Source: Bacilli bacterium
Lineage (GTDB): Bacteria; Bacillota_I; Bacilli_A; RF39; UBA660
Direction: 5' to 3'
DNA: 64,000 nt
Assembly (NCBI GenBank): GCA_017460175.1
Contig: JAFUBO010000005.1
Span: forward strand, 147,082 to 211,081
A program made the translations under genes and the position numbers. Of the stretch, positions 47,701-55,352 are shown one piece after another. The notes under the pieces are model-generated. The model was not told where the DNA came from. It worked only from the letters and a program-made list of their open reading frames with translations, and did not search any database. Positions within the stretch are counted from its first letter, which is position 1. Every line of letters starts with the position of its first letter.

Positions 47701-50241
47701 ATGTTAGAAATAAAAAATATTACAAAAACATATAAAACGGAAGGTTTTACTCAAAAAGCATTAAATAAAGTTAGTATTAATTTTAGAAGATGTGAATTTA
47801 CTTCTATCTTAGGACCATCTGGTTCAGGAAAAACTACTTTATTAAATATAATTGGTGGATTAGATCACTATGATTCAGGAGATTTAATAATTAATGGTAC
47901 TAGTACTAAAAAATATAATGATAGAGATTGGGATACATATAGAAATCATAGAGTGGGTTTTGTGTTTCAAAGTTATAACTTAATAACTCATCAAACAGTA
48001 TTATCTAATGTTGAACTTGCGCTTACTTTGTCTGGAGTAGATAAGAAAGAGAGAACACGTCGTGCTAAACAAGCTCTTACAAAAGTAGGATTAAAAGATC
48101 ATATGAAGAAACGTCCAAGTCAATTATCAGGTGGACAAATGCAAAGAGTGGCAATAGCACGTGCTTTAGTAAATGATCCTGAAATAGTTTTGGCAGATGA
48201 GCCAACAGGAGCACTTGATACTAATACATCACGACAAGTAATGGAATTATTAAAAGAGATAGCTAAAGATAGATTAGTTATTATGGTTACACATAATCCT
48301 GATCTTGCAGAAGAGTATTCTACAAGAATAGTTAGATTACAAGATGGTGAGGTAATTAATGATACTAATCCATATAATGATGAAGAAGAGAAACAAGATT
48401 TAAAGAAGGATAAGAAAACTTCAATGAACTTTAAAACTGCATTTTCTCTATCTTTAAATAATTTAATGACTAAAAAAGGAAGAACTATTCTAACAGCATG
48501 TGCAGGAAGTATTGGTATTATTGGTATAGCTTTAATACTTAGTTTAGCCCATGGCATTAATAAATTTATTGATAGAACAGAAGAAGAAACACTTAGTTCT
48601 TATCCATTACAAATAGAAAAAGCATCAATTAATTATGGAGAAGTAATACAAGCTTTGGCTGGTAATATGAAAACAGAAAAACACAAAGATGATAAAATTT
48701 ATTCTTATAATATAATGGGAAGTATGTTTGAATCATTCTCAGCTTCTGCTAGAATTCAAGATATGTCTAAATTTAAAGAATACATAGAATCCAATAAAGA
48801 AATAAAGAAATATACAACAAGTATTCAATATGGATATAATACAACATTAACACTATATAAACCAGGTGATGAAGTATTAAGAGTTAATCCAACTACAGTA
48901 CTTGATTCTATTGGTATGGGAACAGGTGGTATTTCCAATGTATATAGTGGAATGATGAGAGATAATGATGTATTCTATGAAATGATTGATAATGATAAAT
49001 TAATCAAAAAACAATATGATTTAGTAGCTGGTAAATATCCTAAAAATTATAATGAAGTAATGTTATTAGTAGATGAAAATAATCAAGTACCAGACTATAC
49101 TTTATATAGTTTAGGAATTTTATCACAAGACACATTAAAAGAACAATTTAATAATATGATTAGTGGTAAAGAAGTCAAATTTGAAAAAGTATCATATAAA
49201 CCAGAAGATATAATTGGATTAAAATATAAATTAGTAATTAATCCAGATTTCTATGAAAAAGTAAATGGTGTATGGATTAATAAATCAGATGATACTGATT
49301 ATATGAAAAATGTAATTAATAATTCAGAAGAAATAGAAATAGTAGGTATTGTTAAACAAAATAGTGAAGCAGTAGCTGGTAATACTAAAGTAGGTTCTGT
49401 ATTATATAAAACAAGTTTAATGCATCATTTAGTTGAAAAAGTAAATGAAAGAGAAATAGTTAAAGAACAATTGTCTAATAAAGAAATAAATGTATTTACT
49501 GGTAATGAGTTTAGAGAAAATACTAAATTTGATATGAATAATCTATCTTATGAACAGATGATTGCTATGCAAAATATGAGTGAATCTGAACTTACAGAGT
49601 ATATCAAAGCATATTCTGAAAATGCTACAGCTACATATGAAGATAATTTATTAAAATTAGGTGTTTCAGAAATTGATAATCCTGATAAAATTAATATTTA
49701 TCCAAAAGATTTTAATTCTAAAGAAAAAATTACTAAAATTATTGATGAATATAATAAAGGCAAAAAAGAATCTGAAAAAATTGAATATAATGATATAGTT
49801 GGTATAATGATGAGTAGTGTTCAAACTATAGTTAATGTAATTAGTACAGTATTAATTGCTTTTGTAGCAATAAGTTTAGTAGTATCAAGCATTATGATAG
49901 CTATAATTACTTATATCTCTGTAATTGAACGAACTAAAGAAATTGGTATCTTACGTGCAGTAGGTGCTTCTAAGAAAGATATTTCACGTGTATTTAATGC
50001 CGAAACATTAATTGAAGGTTTAGCTGCTGGAGTACTTGGTATCATAGTTACAATACTTTTCAATATTCCAATAAATATCATTGTTAAAGCAATAGTTAAT
50101 ATTAGTGGTATTGCATCACTTCCTATTTCAGGAGCAATTATATTAATTATAATTAGTGTATTATTAACGATGATTGCGGGATTTATTCCAGCTAAAATAG
50201 CTTCACGTAAGGATCCTGTTGAGGCTTTAAGAAGTGAATAG
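47701..50241 (+). CDS. MacB-like ABC transporter, ATPase fused to FtsX-type permease
   Basis: 846 residues. N-terminal ATPase (1 to about 230): Walker A GPSGSGKTTLLN, FVFQSYNLITH, signature LSGGQMQRVAIARAL, Walker B LADEPTGALDT and MVTHNPDLAEEY. A linker leads to a MacB/FtsX permease: first membrane helix GSIGIIGIALILSLAHGI, a large extracytoplasmic region of about 400 residues, then three helices ending SRKDPVEALRSE, the classic FtsX C-terminus. The fusion suggests a mechanotransmission exporter of peptides or lipoproteins. AAGGAGGG site. Confidence 0.94.
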   Translation: MLEIKNITKTYKTEGFTQKALNKVSINFRRCEFTSILGPSGSGKTTLLNIIGGLDHYDSGDLIINGTSTKKYNDRDWDTYRNHRVGFVFQSYNLITHQTVLSNVELALTLSGVDKKERTRRAKQALTKVGLKDHMKKRPSQLSGGQMQRVAIARALVNDPEIVLADEPTGALDTNTSRQVMELLKEIAKDRLVIMVTHNPDLAEEYSTRIVRLQDGEVINDTNPYNDEEEKQDLKKDKKTSMNFKTAFSLSLNNLMTKKGRTILTACAGSIGIIGIALILSLAHGINKFIDRTEEETLSSYPLQIEKASINYGEVIQALAGNMKTEKHKDDKIYSYNIMGSMFESFSASARIQDMSKFKEYIESNKEIKKYTTSIQYGYNTTLTLYKPGDEVLRVNPTTVLDSIGMGTGGISNVYSGMMRDNDVFYEMIDNDKLIKKQYDLVAGKYPKNYNEVMLLVDENNQVPDYTLYSLGILSQDTLKEQFNNMISGKEVKFEKVSYKPEDIIGLKYKLVINPDFYEKVNGVWINKSDDTDYMKNVINNSEEIEIVGIVKQNSEAVAGNTKVGSVLYKTSLMHHLVEKVNEREIVKEQLSNKEINVFTGNEFRENTKFDMNNLSYEQMIAMQNMSESELTEYIKAYSENATATYEDNLLKLGVSEIDNPDKINIYPKDFNSKEKITKIIDEYNKGKKESEKIEYNDIVGIMMSSVQTIVNVISTVLIAFVAISLVVSSIMIAIITYISVIERTKEIGILRAVGASKKDISRVFNAETLIEGLAAGVLGIIVTILFNIPINIIVKAIVNISGIASLPISGAIILIIISVLLTMIAGFIPAKIASRKDPVEALRSE

Positions 50242-50776
50242 ATGTCATTGGGTAGCCCTAGATAATCCTAATTATGTATCTTATCATGATAAAGAATGGT
50301 GTGTTCCAAATTATGATGATAAATACTTATTTGAAATGCTTCTTCTTGAATCTTTTCAAGCAGGATTATCTTGGGAATGTATTTTAAATAAAAGAGATAA
50401 TTTTAGAAAAGCATTTGATAATTTTGATTATAGAAAAATAGCTAATTACGATGATATAAAAATAAAAAAATTATTAACTGATGAAGGTATAATTCGAAAT
50501 AAATTAAAAATTAAAAGTGCTATTAATAATAGTAAGATATTTATAAAAATACAGAAAGAATATAAAAGTTTTTCTAATTATATATGGCACTTTACTAATG
50601 GAAAAATAATAGATCATAAAGGAGAAATAATTACTTCTAATGATCTATCAGATAAAATTAGTAATGATTTAAAAAAGAAGGGTATGACTTTTGTAGGTAC
50701 TACAATAATTTATTCATACCTACAAGCAATAGGTGTAGTTAATGATCACGATTTAGACTGTGATTTTAGAAAGTAA
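50234..50776 (+). CDS. tag: DNA-3-methyladenine glycosylase I
   Basis: 180 residues from a GTG start that overlaps the ABC gene by 8 bases; no in-frame ATG fits, and the N-terminal MNRCHWVALDNP matches the Tag start. The zinc-binding residues are visible: Cys4, the His in YHDKEW, and NDHDLDC at the C-terminus. ESFQAGLSWECILNKRDNFR is the conserved substrate pocket. Removes 3-methyladenine from alkylated DNA. Coupled to the ABC gene. Confidence 0.95.
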   Translation: MNRCHWVALDNPNYVSYHDKEWCVPNYDDKYLFEMLLLESFQAGLSWECILNKRDNFRKAFDNFDYRKIANYDDIKIKKLLTDEGIIRNKLKIKSAINNSKIFIKIQKEYKSFSNYIWHFTNGKIIDHKGEIITSNDLSDKISNDLKKKGMTFVGTTIIYSYLQAIGVVNDHDLDCDFRK

Positions 50777-50792
50777 GATTTCTTACTTTTTT
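50771..50792 (+). terminator. Intrinsic terminator of tag
   Basis: AAGTAAG-ATTT-CTTACTT (50771-50788) overlapping the stop codon, then T4-7. Confidence 0.85.
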
Positions 50793-50805
50793 TAGAAAGA
50801 GTGAT

Positions 50806-52569
50806 ATGATGTTAAAAATATTTAAAAATTTAGAAAAGAAAGATTTATTGATTGTATTATTAGTAGCAATTTTAGTTGTATTTTCAGTATTCTTAGATCT
50901 TAGAATGCCTGAATATATGAGTGAAATTACAAGACTTGTACAAACAGAAAATTCTGCTATGAAAGATATATTAACTGCTGGTGGATTTATGCTATTATGT
51001 GCAGTAAGTAGTTTAATTTGTACTATTATTGTAGGATACTTTACTTCACTTTTATCAGCCCGTTTTTCAAAAACTATTAGAAAAAAAATATTTGAAAAAG
51101 TAGAATCATTTGGTATTGCTGAGATAAAAAAATTTCAAACAGCAAGTTTAATTACTCGTACAACAAATGATGTTTCACAAATAGAGATGTTATTAGCTAT
51201 GGGATTACAATTATTAATAAAAGCTCCTGTAATGGCAGTATGGGCATTATTAAAAATATTAGGTAAGAGTAGTGAACTTAGTTTGGTAACAGCAGTAGGA
51301 GTTATAATAGTTGTTACTGTAAACTTAATTATTATTAGTATAGTATCTCCAAGATTTCAAAAAATTCAAAAGTTAACTGATAAATTAAATGGTGTAACAA
51401 GAGAAAGTCTTACAGGTATACGTGTAATTCATGCATTTAATGCTGAAAAGTTTTCTGAAAATAGATTTAATGATGTTAACAGTGATTTAACAGAAATTCA
51501 TTTAAGAGTAACAAAAACATTTGCATGGATGGATCCAGTAATGAATTTTGTAATGCATTTTCAACATTTAGGAATATATGTTGTTGGAGCATATCTAATA
51601 ATACATTCTACATTAATTGATAAAATTAATATTTTTAGTAATGTTGTAGTATTTTCAAGTTATGGGATGCAAGTAATAATTTCATTTTTAATGCTTACAT
51701 TTATCTTTATGGTATTACCTCGTGCAATGGTATCTATAAAGCGTATTAATGAAGTGTTAGATAGTGATATTTCTATTATTTCAGGTAGTTTTAAGGGTAG
51801 TACTATAGAAAAAGGAACTGTGGAATTTAAAAATGTTAGTTTCAAGTATCCTGATGCAGATGAATATTTACTAAAAAATATTTCATTTAAAGCCAATACT
51901 GGAGAAACAGTTGCATTTATTGGAAGTACTGGTTCAGGTAAATCTACTTTGATTAATTTAGTACCAAGATTTTATGATGCTACTGAAGGAGAAATTTTTG
52001 TAGATGGTGTTAATGTTAAAGAATATGATATTCATGAACTGAATAACAGAATAGGTTACATTTCTCAAAAAGCCGTAATGTTTACTGGTACGGTAGAAGA
52101 TAATGTTGCATACGGTGATAATGGAAAAGTTAAACCTAATCTTGAAAAAGTAAAAAATGCAATTAAAATAGCACAAGGAACTGATTTCGTTGAAAAGATG
52201 GAAAATAAATATTCTTCTCATATAGCCCGTGGTGGTACTAATATATCAGGTGGTCAAAAACAAAGATTATCTATTGCAAGGGCTATAGCTAGGGATCCTG
52301 AAATATATATATTTGATGATTCATTTAGTGCATTAGATTATCAAACTGATTTTAAACTACGACAAGAATTAAAGAAGAATATGAAAAATGCTACAAGTTT
52401 AATTGTTGCTCAAAGAATTGGTACTATAATGAATGCCGATAAAATAATAGTTCTAGATAAAGGTGAATGTGTAGGAATAGGTAGTCATAAAGAATTATTA
52501 AAAAGTTGTAAGGTATATAAGGAAATTGCCTTATCACAATTAAGTGAGGAGGAGTTAAAAAATGCCTAG
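50806..52569 (+). CDS. ABC exporter half-transporter, subunit 1
   Basis: 587 residues (second ATG at 50809 is equally possible). Six membrane helices, with LTGIRVIHAFNAEKF as the coupling segment. ATPase motifs: FIGSTGSGKSTLIN, YISQKAVMFTGTV, signature ISGGQKQRLSIARAI, Walker B YIFDDSFSALD. The residue after Walker B Asp is Asp (FDDSFS) in place of the catalytic Glu, so this may be the non-hydrolysing site of a heterodimer with the next gene. The switch His is Gln (VAQRIGTI). Multidrug-type exporters of this paired kind (BmrCD/LmrCD) share these features. Confidence 0.93.
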   Translation: MMLKIFKNLEKKDLLIVLLVAILVVFSVFLDLRMPEYMSEITRLVQTENSAMKDILTAGGFMLLCAVSSLICTIIVGYFTSLLSARFSKTIRKKIFEKVESFGIAEIKKFQTASLITRTTNDVSQIEMLLAMGLQLLIKAPVMAVWALLKILGKSSELSLVTAVGVIIVVTVNLIIISIVSPRFQKIQKLTDKLNGVTRESLTGIRVIHAFNAEKFSENRFNDVNSDLTEIHLRVTKTFAWMDPVMNFVMHFQHLGIYVVGAYLIIHSTLIDKINIFSNVVVFSSYGMQVIISFLMLTFIFMVLPRAMVSIKRINEVLDSDISIISGSFKGSTIEKGTVEFKNVSFKYPDADEYLLKNISFKANTGETVAFIGSTGSGKSTLINLVPRFYDATEGEIFVDGVNVKEYDIHELNNRIGYISQKAVMFTGTVEDNVAYGDNGKVKPNLEKVKNAIKIAQGTDFVEKMENKYSSHIARGGTNISGGQKQRLSIARAIARDPEIYIFDDSFSALDYQTDFKLRQELKKNMKNATSLIVAQRIGTIMNADKIIVLDKGECVGIGSHKELLKSCKVYKEIALSQLSEEELKNA

Positions 52570-54553
52570 ACATATTGGAAAAGAAGAAAAAGCAAAAGAC
52601 TTAAAAGGAACACTTTTAAGGATATTTAAAAGTTTAAATACATGGAAATATGTATTAGTCCTATCTTGTGTTTTGGCTTTATTAGGGGCAGTACTTTCAA
52701 CAATTGCTCCAAATAGATTAGCTAAGGTAACCGATGTTATTAGTGATAGTATTAAACCTAATACTAAAAATATTGAAATATTAAATAAAAAAATACAAAC
52801 AAATTTAATAAATAAAAAAATAGAATCTATTTATATAGATAATATTGAGATAACTCCTGCTGATCAAACTAAGTATTTGAATGTAGTTAGAAAAATGGAT
52901 AAAAATACTTCTAAAGAAGTCTATATTAAGATATTTAAAGAATGTCCTCGTTCAGTTCAAGAAATAATAAATACTAAATTAGATGAAGAGGCTTTAAAGG
53001 AAAGAAGTATAGTACTAGGAGTAATATATTTTGTTCAAGCTTTATTTTCATATATCGTAGGTTTATTAATGGCTTATGTTGGAATTGGTTATTCTAAAAA
53101 ACTTAGAAAAAATATTTCTACTAAAATTAATAAATTGCCACTTAAATATTTTGATACTCATGAAATAGGTGATGTATTGTCTCGTGTTACAAATGATGTA
53201 GATACTATTGGAATTAATATGAGTAATAATATAACTAGTTTTGTTACTAATATTACATTGTTTATTGGTTCAGTAGTTATGATGTTTGTAACTAATTGGA
53301 TTATGGCTCTTACTGCTATATTTGCATCTATATTTGGATTTATGTTTACTTTTATAATATTAAAAAAATCTCAAAAATACTTTACTGCTAGACAAAAAGA
53401 ATTAGGTAATTTGAATGGACATATTGAAGAAATATATTCAGGACATAACGTTGTAAAAGTATATAACGGAGAAAAAGATGCGCTTATAGAGTTTGATAAA
53501 ATAAATGATAAATTGTATGATGCAAATAGAAAAAGTCAATTTTTATCTGGTATTATGCAACCACTTATGAACTTTATAGGTAATTTTGGTTATGTAGCAG
53601 TATGTGTTGTAGGTGCATTACTTGTAATGAATAATTATATTACTTTTGGTGTAATAGTTGCATTTATGATTTATGTAAGGTTGTTTACAAATCCGTTATC
53701 ACGTCTTGCTCAAGCAGCAACATCAATGCAATCAATTGCGGCAGCAGCAGAGCGTGTATATGAATTTATGGATGAAGAAGAGTTACCTGATGAAAAGAAT
53801 ATAAAAACTAAATTACCAAAAAGAATAAAAGGAAATATTGAATTTAAAAATGTTAAATTTGGATATAATCCAGATAAAATAATTATTAAAGATTTTAGTG
53901 CTAAAGTAAATGATGGAGAAAAAATAGCTATAGTAGGACCAACAGGAGCTGGTAAAACTACTATGGTTAATCTATTAATGAAGTTTTATGAAATAAATGA
54001 TGGAGATATTTTGATTGATGGTATTTCAATTAAAAATATAAAGCGAGAAGATTTACATAATTTATTTGTAATGGTTTTACAAGATACCTGGTTGTTTGAA
54101 GGAAGTATTAAAGATAATTTAAAATTTAATAATAAAAATATTTCTACTAATTTACTATGGGATATATGTAGAAAAATAGGAATAGATCATTTTATTAAAA
54201 CTCTTCCTAATACAATGGATTCTGATGTTACTGATAATGAAGCAATATCATCTGGTCAAAAACAATTGTTAACTATTGCTCGTGGTATGGTAAAAGATGC
54301 ACCATTCTTAATACTCGATGAAGCTACTTCTAATGTAGATACTCGTACTGAAGAATTAGTTCAAGAGGCGATGGATAAATTAATGGAAAATAAAACTAGT
54401 TTTATTATAGCTCATAGATTAAGTACTATTAAAAATGCTGATTTAATTCTTGTTATGAATGAAGGTAACATTGTAGAACATGGTACTCATGAAGAACTGT
54501 TAAATAAAAATGGTTTTTATGCTAATCTATATAATTCTCAATTTCAAAAGTAA
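52562..54553 (+). CDS. ABC exporter half-transporter, subunit 2
   Basis: 663 residues. Overlaps subunit 1 by 8 bases and has GAGGAG upstream. Between the first and second membrane helices lies an extra ~90-residue charged extracytoplasmic segment (VISDSIKPNTKNIEILNKKI onward), as in several Firmicutes heterodimeric exporters. ATPase motifs: IVGPTGAGKTTMVN, MVLQDTWLFEGS, ISSGQKQLLTIARGM (second Gly of LSGGQ replaced), Walker B LILDEATSNVD with the catalytic Glu, and switch IAHRLSTI. Provides the hydrolysing Walker B/Glu half of the pair. Confidence 0.93.
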   Translation: MPRHIGKEEKAKDLKGTLLRIFKSLNTWKYVLVLSCVLALLGAVLSTIAPNRLAKVTDVISDSIKPNTKNIEILNKKIQTNLINKKIESIYIDNIEITPADQTKYLNVVRKMDKNTSKEVYIKIFKECPRSVQEIINTKLDEEALKERSIVLGVIYFVQALFSYIVGLLMAYVGIGYSKKLRKNISTKINKLPLKYFDTHEIGDVLSRVTNDVDTIGINMSNNITSFVTNITLFIGSVVMMFVTNWIMALTAIFASIFGFMFTFIILKKSQKYFTARQKELGNLNGHIEEIYSGHNVVKVYNGEKDALIEFDKINDKLYDANRKSQFLSGIMQPLMNFIGNFGYVAVCVVGALLVMNNYITFGVIVAFMIYVRLFTNPLSRLAQAATSMQSIAAAAERVYEFMDEEELPDEKNIKTKLPKRIKGNIEFKNVKFGYNPDKIIIKDFSAKVNDGEKIAIVGPTGAGKTTMVNLLMKFYEINDGDILIDGISIKNIKREDLHNLFVMVLQDTWLFEGSIKDNLKFNNKNISTNLLWDICRKIGIDHFIKTLPNTMDSDVTDNEAISSGQKQLLTIARGMVKDAPFLILDEATSNVDTRTEELVQEAMDKLMENKTSFIIAHRLSTIKNADLILVMNEGNIVEHGTHEELLNKNGFYANLYNSQFQK

Positions 54554-54560
54554 TTGGTTG

Positions 54561-54569
54561 TGATATAAT
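54561..54569 (+). promoter_or_regulatory. Extended -10 promoter for the TM2 gene
   Basis: TGATATAAT directly after the ABC gene; start codon at 54588 after AAGGAGG. Confidence 0.55.
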
Positions 54570-54587
54570 AAGTTAAGGAGGAAGATT

Positions 54588-54950
54588 ATGTCTAAAATTA
54601 AATATTGTCCAGAATGTGGTAGAAAATTTGAAGATAATGATGTTTTTTGTTCAACTTGTGGTTATAAAGTTAATAATGATACTACTTCACAAAAGAGTAG
54701 TAATACTAATGATTCTAAATCGAGAATAGGTGCAGGACTTTTAGGTTTATTTTTAGGATATTTAGGAATACATAATTTTTATTTAGGATATACTAGTAAG
54801 GCAGTTGCACAAATACTATTAACTACAATAGGTTGGATTTTTTGTGGAGTTGGTCCTGCTGTTGCGGCTATATGGGGTTTCATTGAAGGTATAATGATAC
54901 TTGCTGGTAGTATTAAAGAAGATGCAAACGGAGTAGAATTAAGAGATTAG
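54588..54950 (+). CDS. TM2-domain membrane protein with zinc ribbon
   Basis: 120 residues. N-terminal zinc ribbon CPECGRKF...FCSTCGYKV (CxxC-CxxC), Ser/Thr/Asn linker, then TM2 domain: SRIGAGLLGLFLGYLGIHNFYLGYTSKAVAQ with a DRF-like turn replaced by HNFY, and a second helix ending WGFIEGIMIL. TM2 proteins are widespread and mostly of unknown function. Confidence 0.88.
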   Translation: MSKIKYCPECGRKFEDNDVFCSTCGYKVNNDTTSQKSSNTNDSKSRIGAGLLGLFLGYLGIHNFYLGYTSKAVAQILLTTIGWIFCGVGPAVAAIWGFIEGIMILAGSIKEDANGVELRD

Positions 54951-54952
54951 TG

Positions 54953-54980
54953 TTGTAAAAATATTATAATATGATATAAT
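54953..54980 (+). promoter_or_regulatory. Promoter of a very short transcript upstream of mutS
   Basis: TTGTAA (54953-54958), 16-base spacer, TATAAT (54975-54980) with extended TG at 54972. Confidence 0.6.
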
Positions 54981-54986
54981 TAGATA

Positions 54987-55035
54987 CATGAGGAGATACT
55001 TTAATAGGTTAAAATTAAGTGTGTCTTCTTTTTTT
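54987..55035 (+). ncRNA. Candidate short self-terminating RNA or attenuator hairpin
   Basis: Directly after the promoter, the arm AGGAGATACTTTAAT (54991-55005) can pair with ATTAAGTGTGTCTTCT (about 55014-55029), followed by T9. The predicted transcript is almost entirely one hairpin of about 45 bases. It could be an sRNA, or simply the terminator of the TM2 gene with a fortuitous promoter. No coding frame inside. Confidence 0.45.
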
Positions 55036-55199
55036 TGTTGATTAATAAAGTTGTTTTTTGATAGGAAATAGTTATTTACTTTTTAATAATTTATTTAATG
55101 AAAAAGAAAAAATCAAATGAAAATTACATTAAAATAATAAAATTCGACATTTTACATAAAATAAAACAAATGATAAAACATTATGCATGGAGGGGTTTT

Positions 55200-55319
55200 A
55201 TGTATATAATTCTTTTGATTTTATTATTATTTTTATTACTTTTTTTATGGTGTTCATTAAAAGTAGCACATGATTGTGATGAATTAATTGAAAATATTGA
55301 AAATATTAGTAATTTATAA
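55200..55319 (+). CDS. 39-residue single-membrane-helix microprotein
   Basis: ATG 55200 follows GGAGGGG at the right distance. The same frame is open from 55098, but that ATG has no ribosome binding site. Reads MYIILLILLLFLLLFLWCSL then a short acidic tail ending NIENISNL. One Leu-rich membrane helix, cytoplasmic or extracytoplasmic tail of about 18 residues. No family recognised. Lies 33 bases before mutS. Confidence 0.5.
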   Translation: MYIILLILLLFLLLFLWCSLKVAHDCDELIENIENISNL

Positions 55320-55352
55320 AAATTTCTTGTATAATAAATATTGGTGAGAAGT

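Noticed and set aside
48120-48557. 145-residue open frame on the minus strand inside the MacB-like gene
   Set aside because: It lies antisense to conserved ATPase motifs, has no ribosome site and its composition mirrors the opposite coding strand.
55098-55199. Longer version of the 39-residue membrane protein
   Set aside because: The upstream ATG lacks any ribosome site, whereas GGAGGGG precedes the ATG at 55200.
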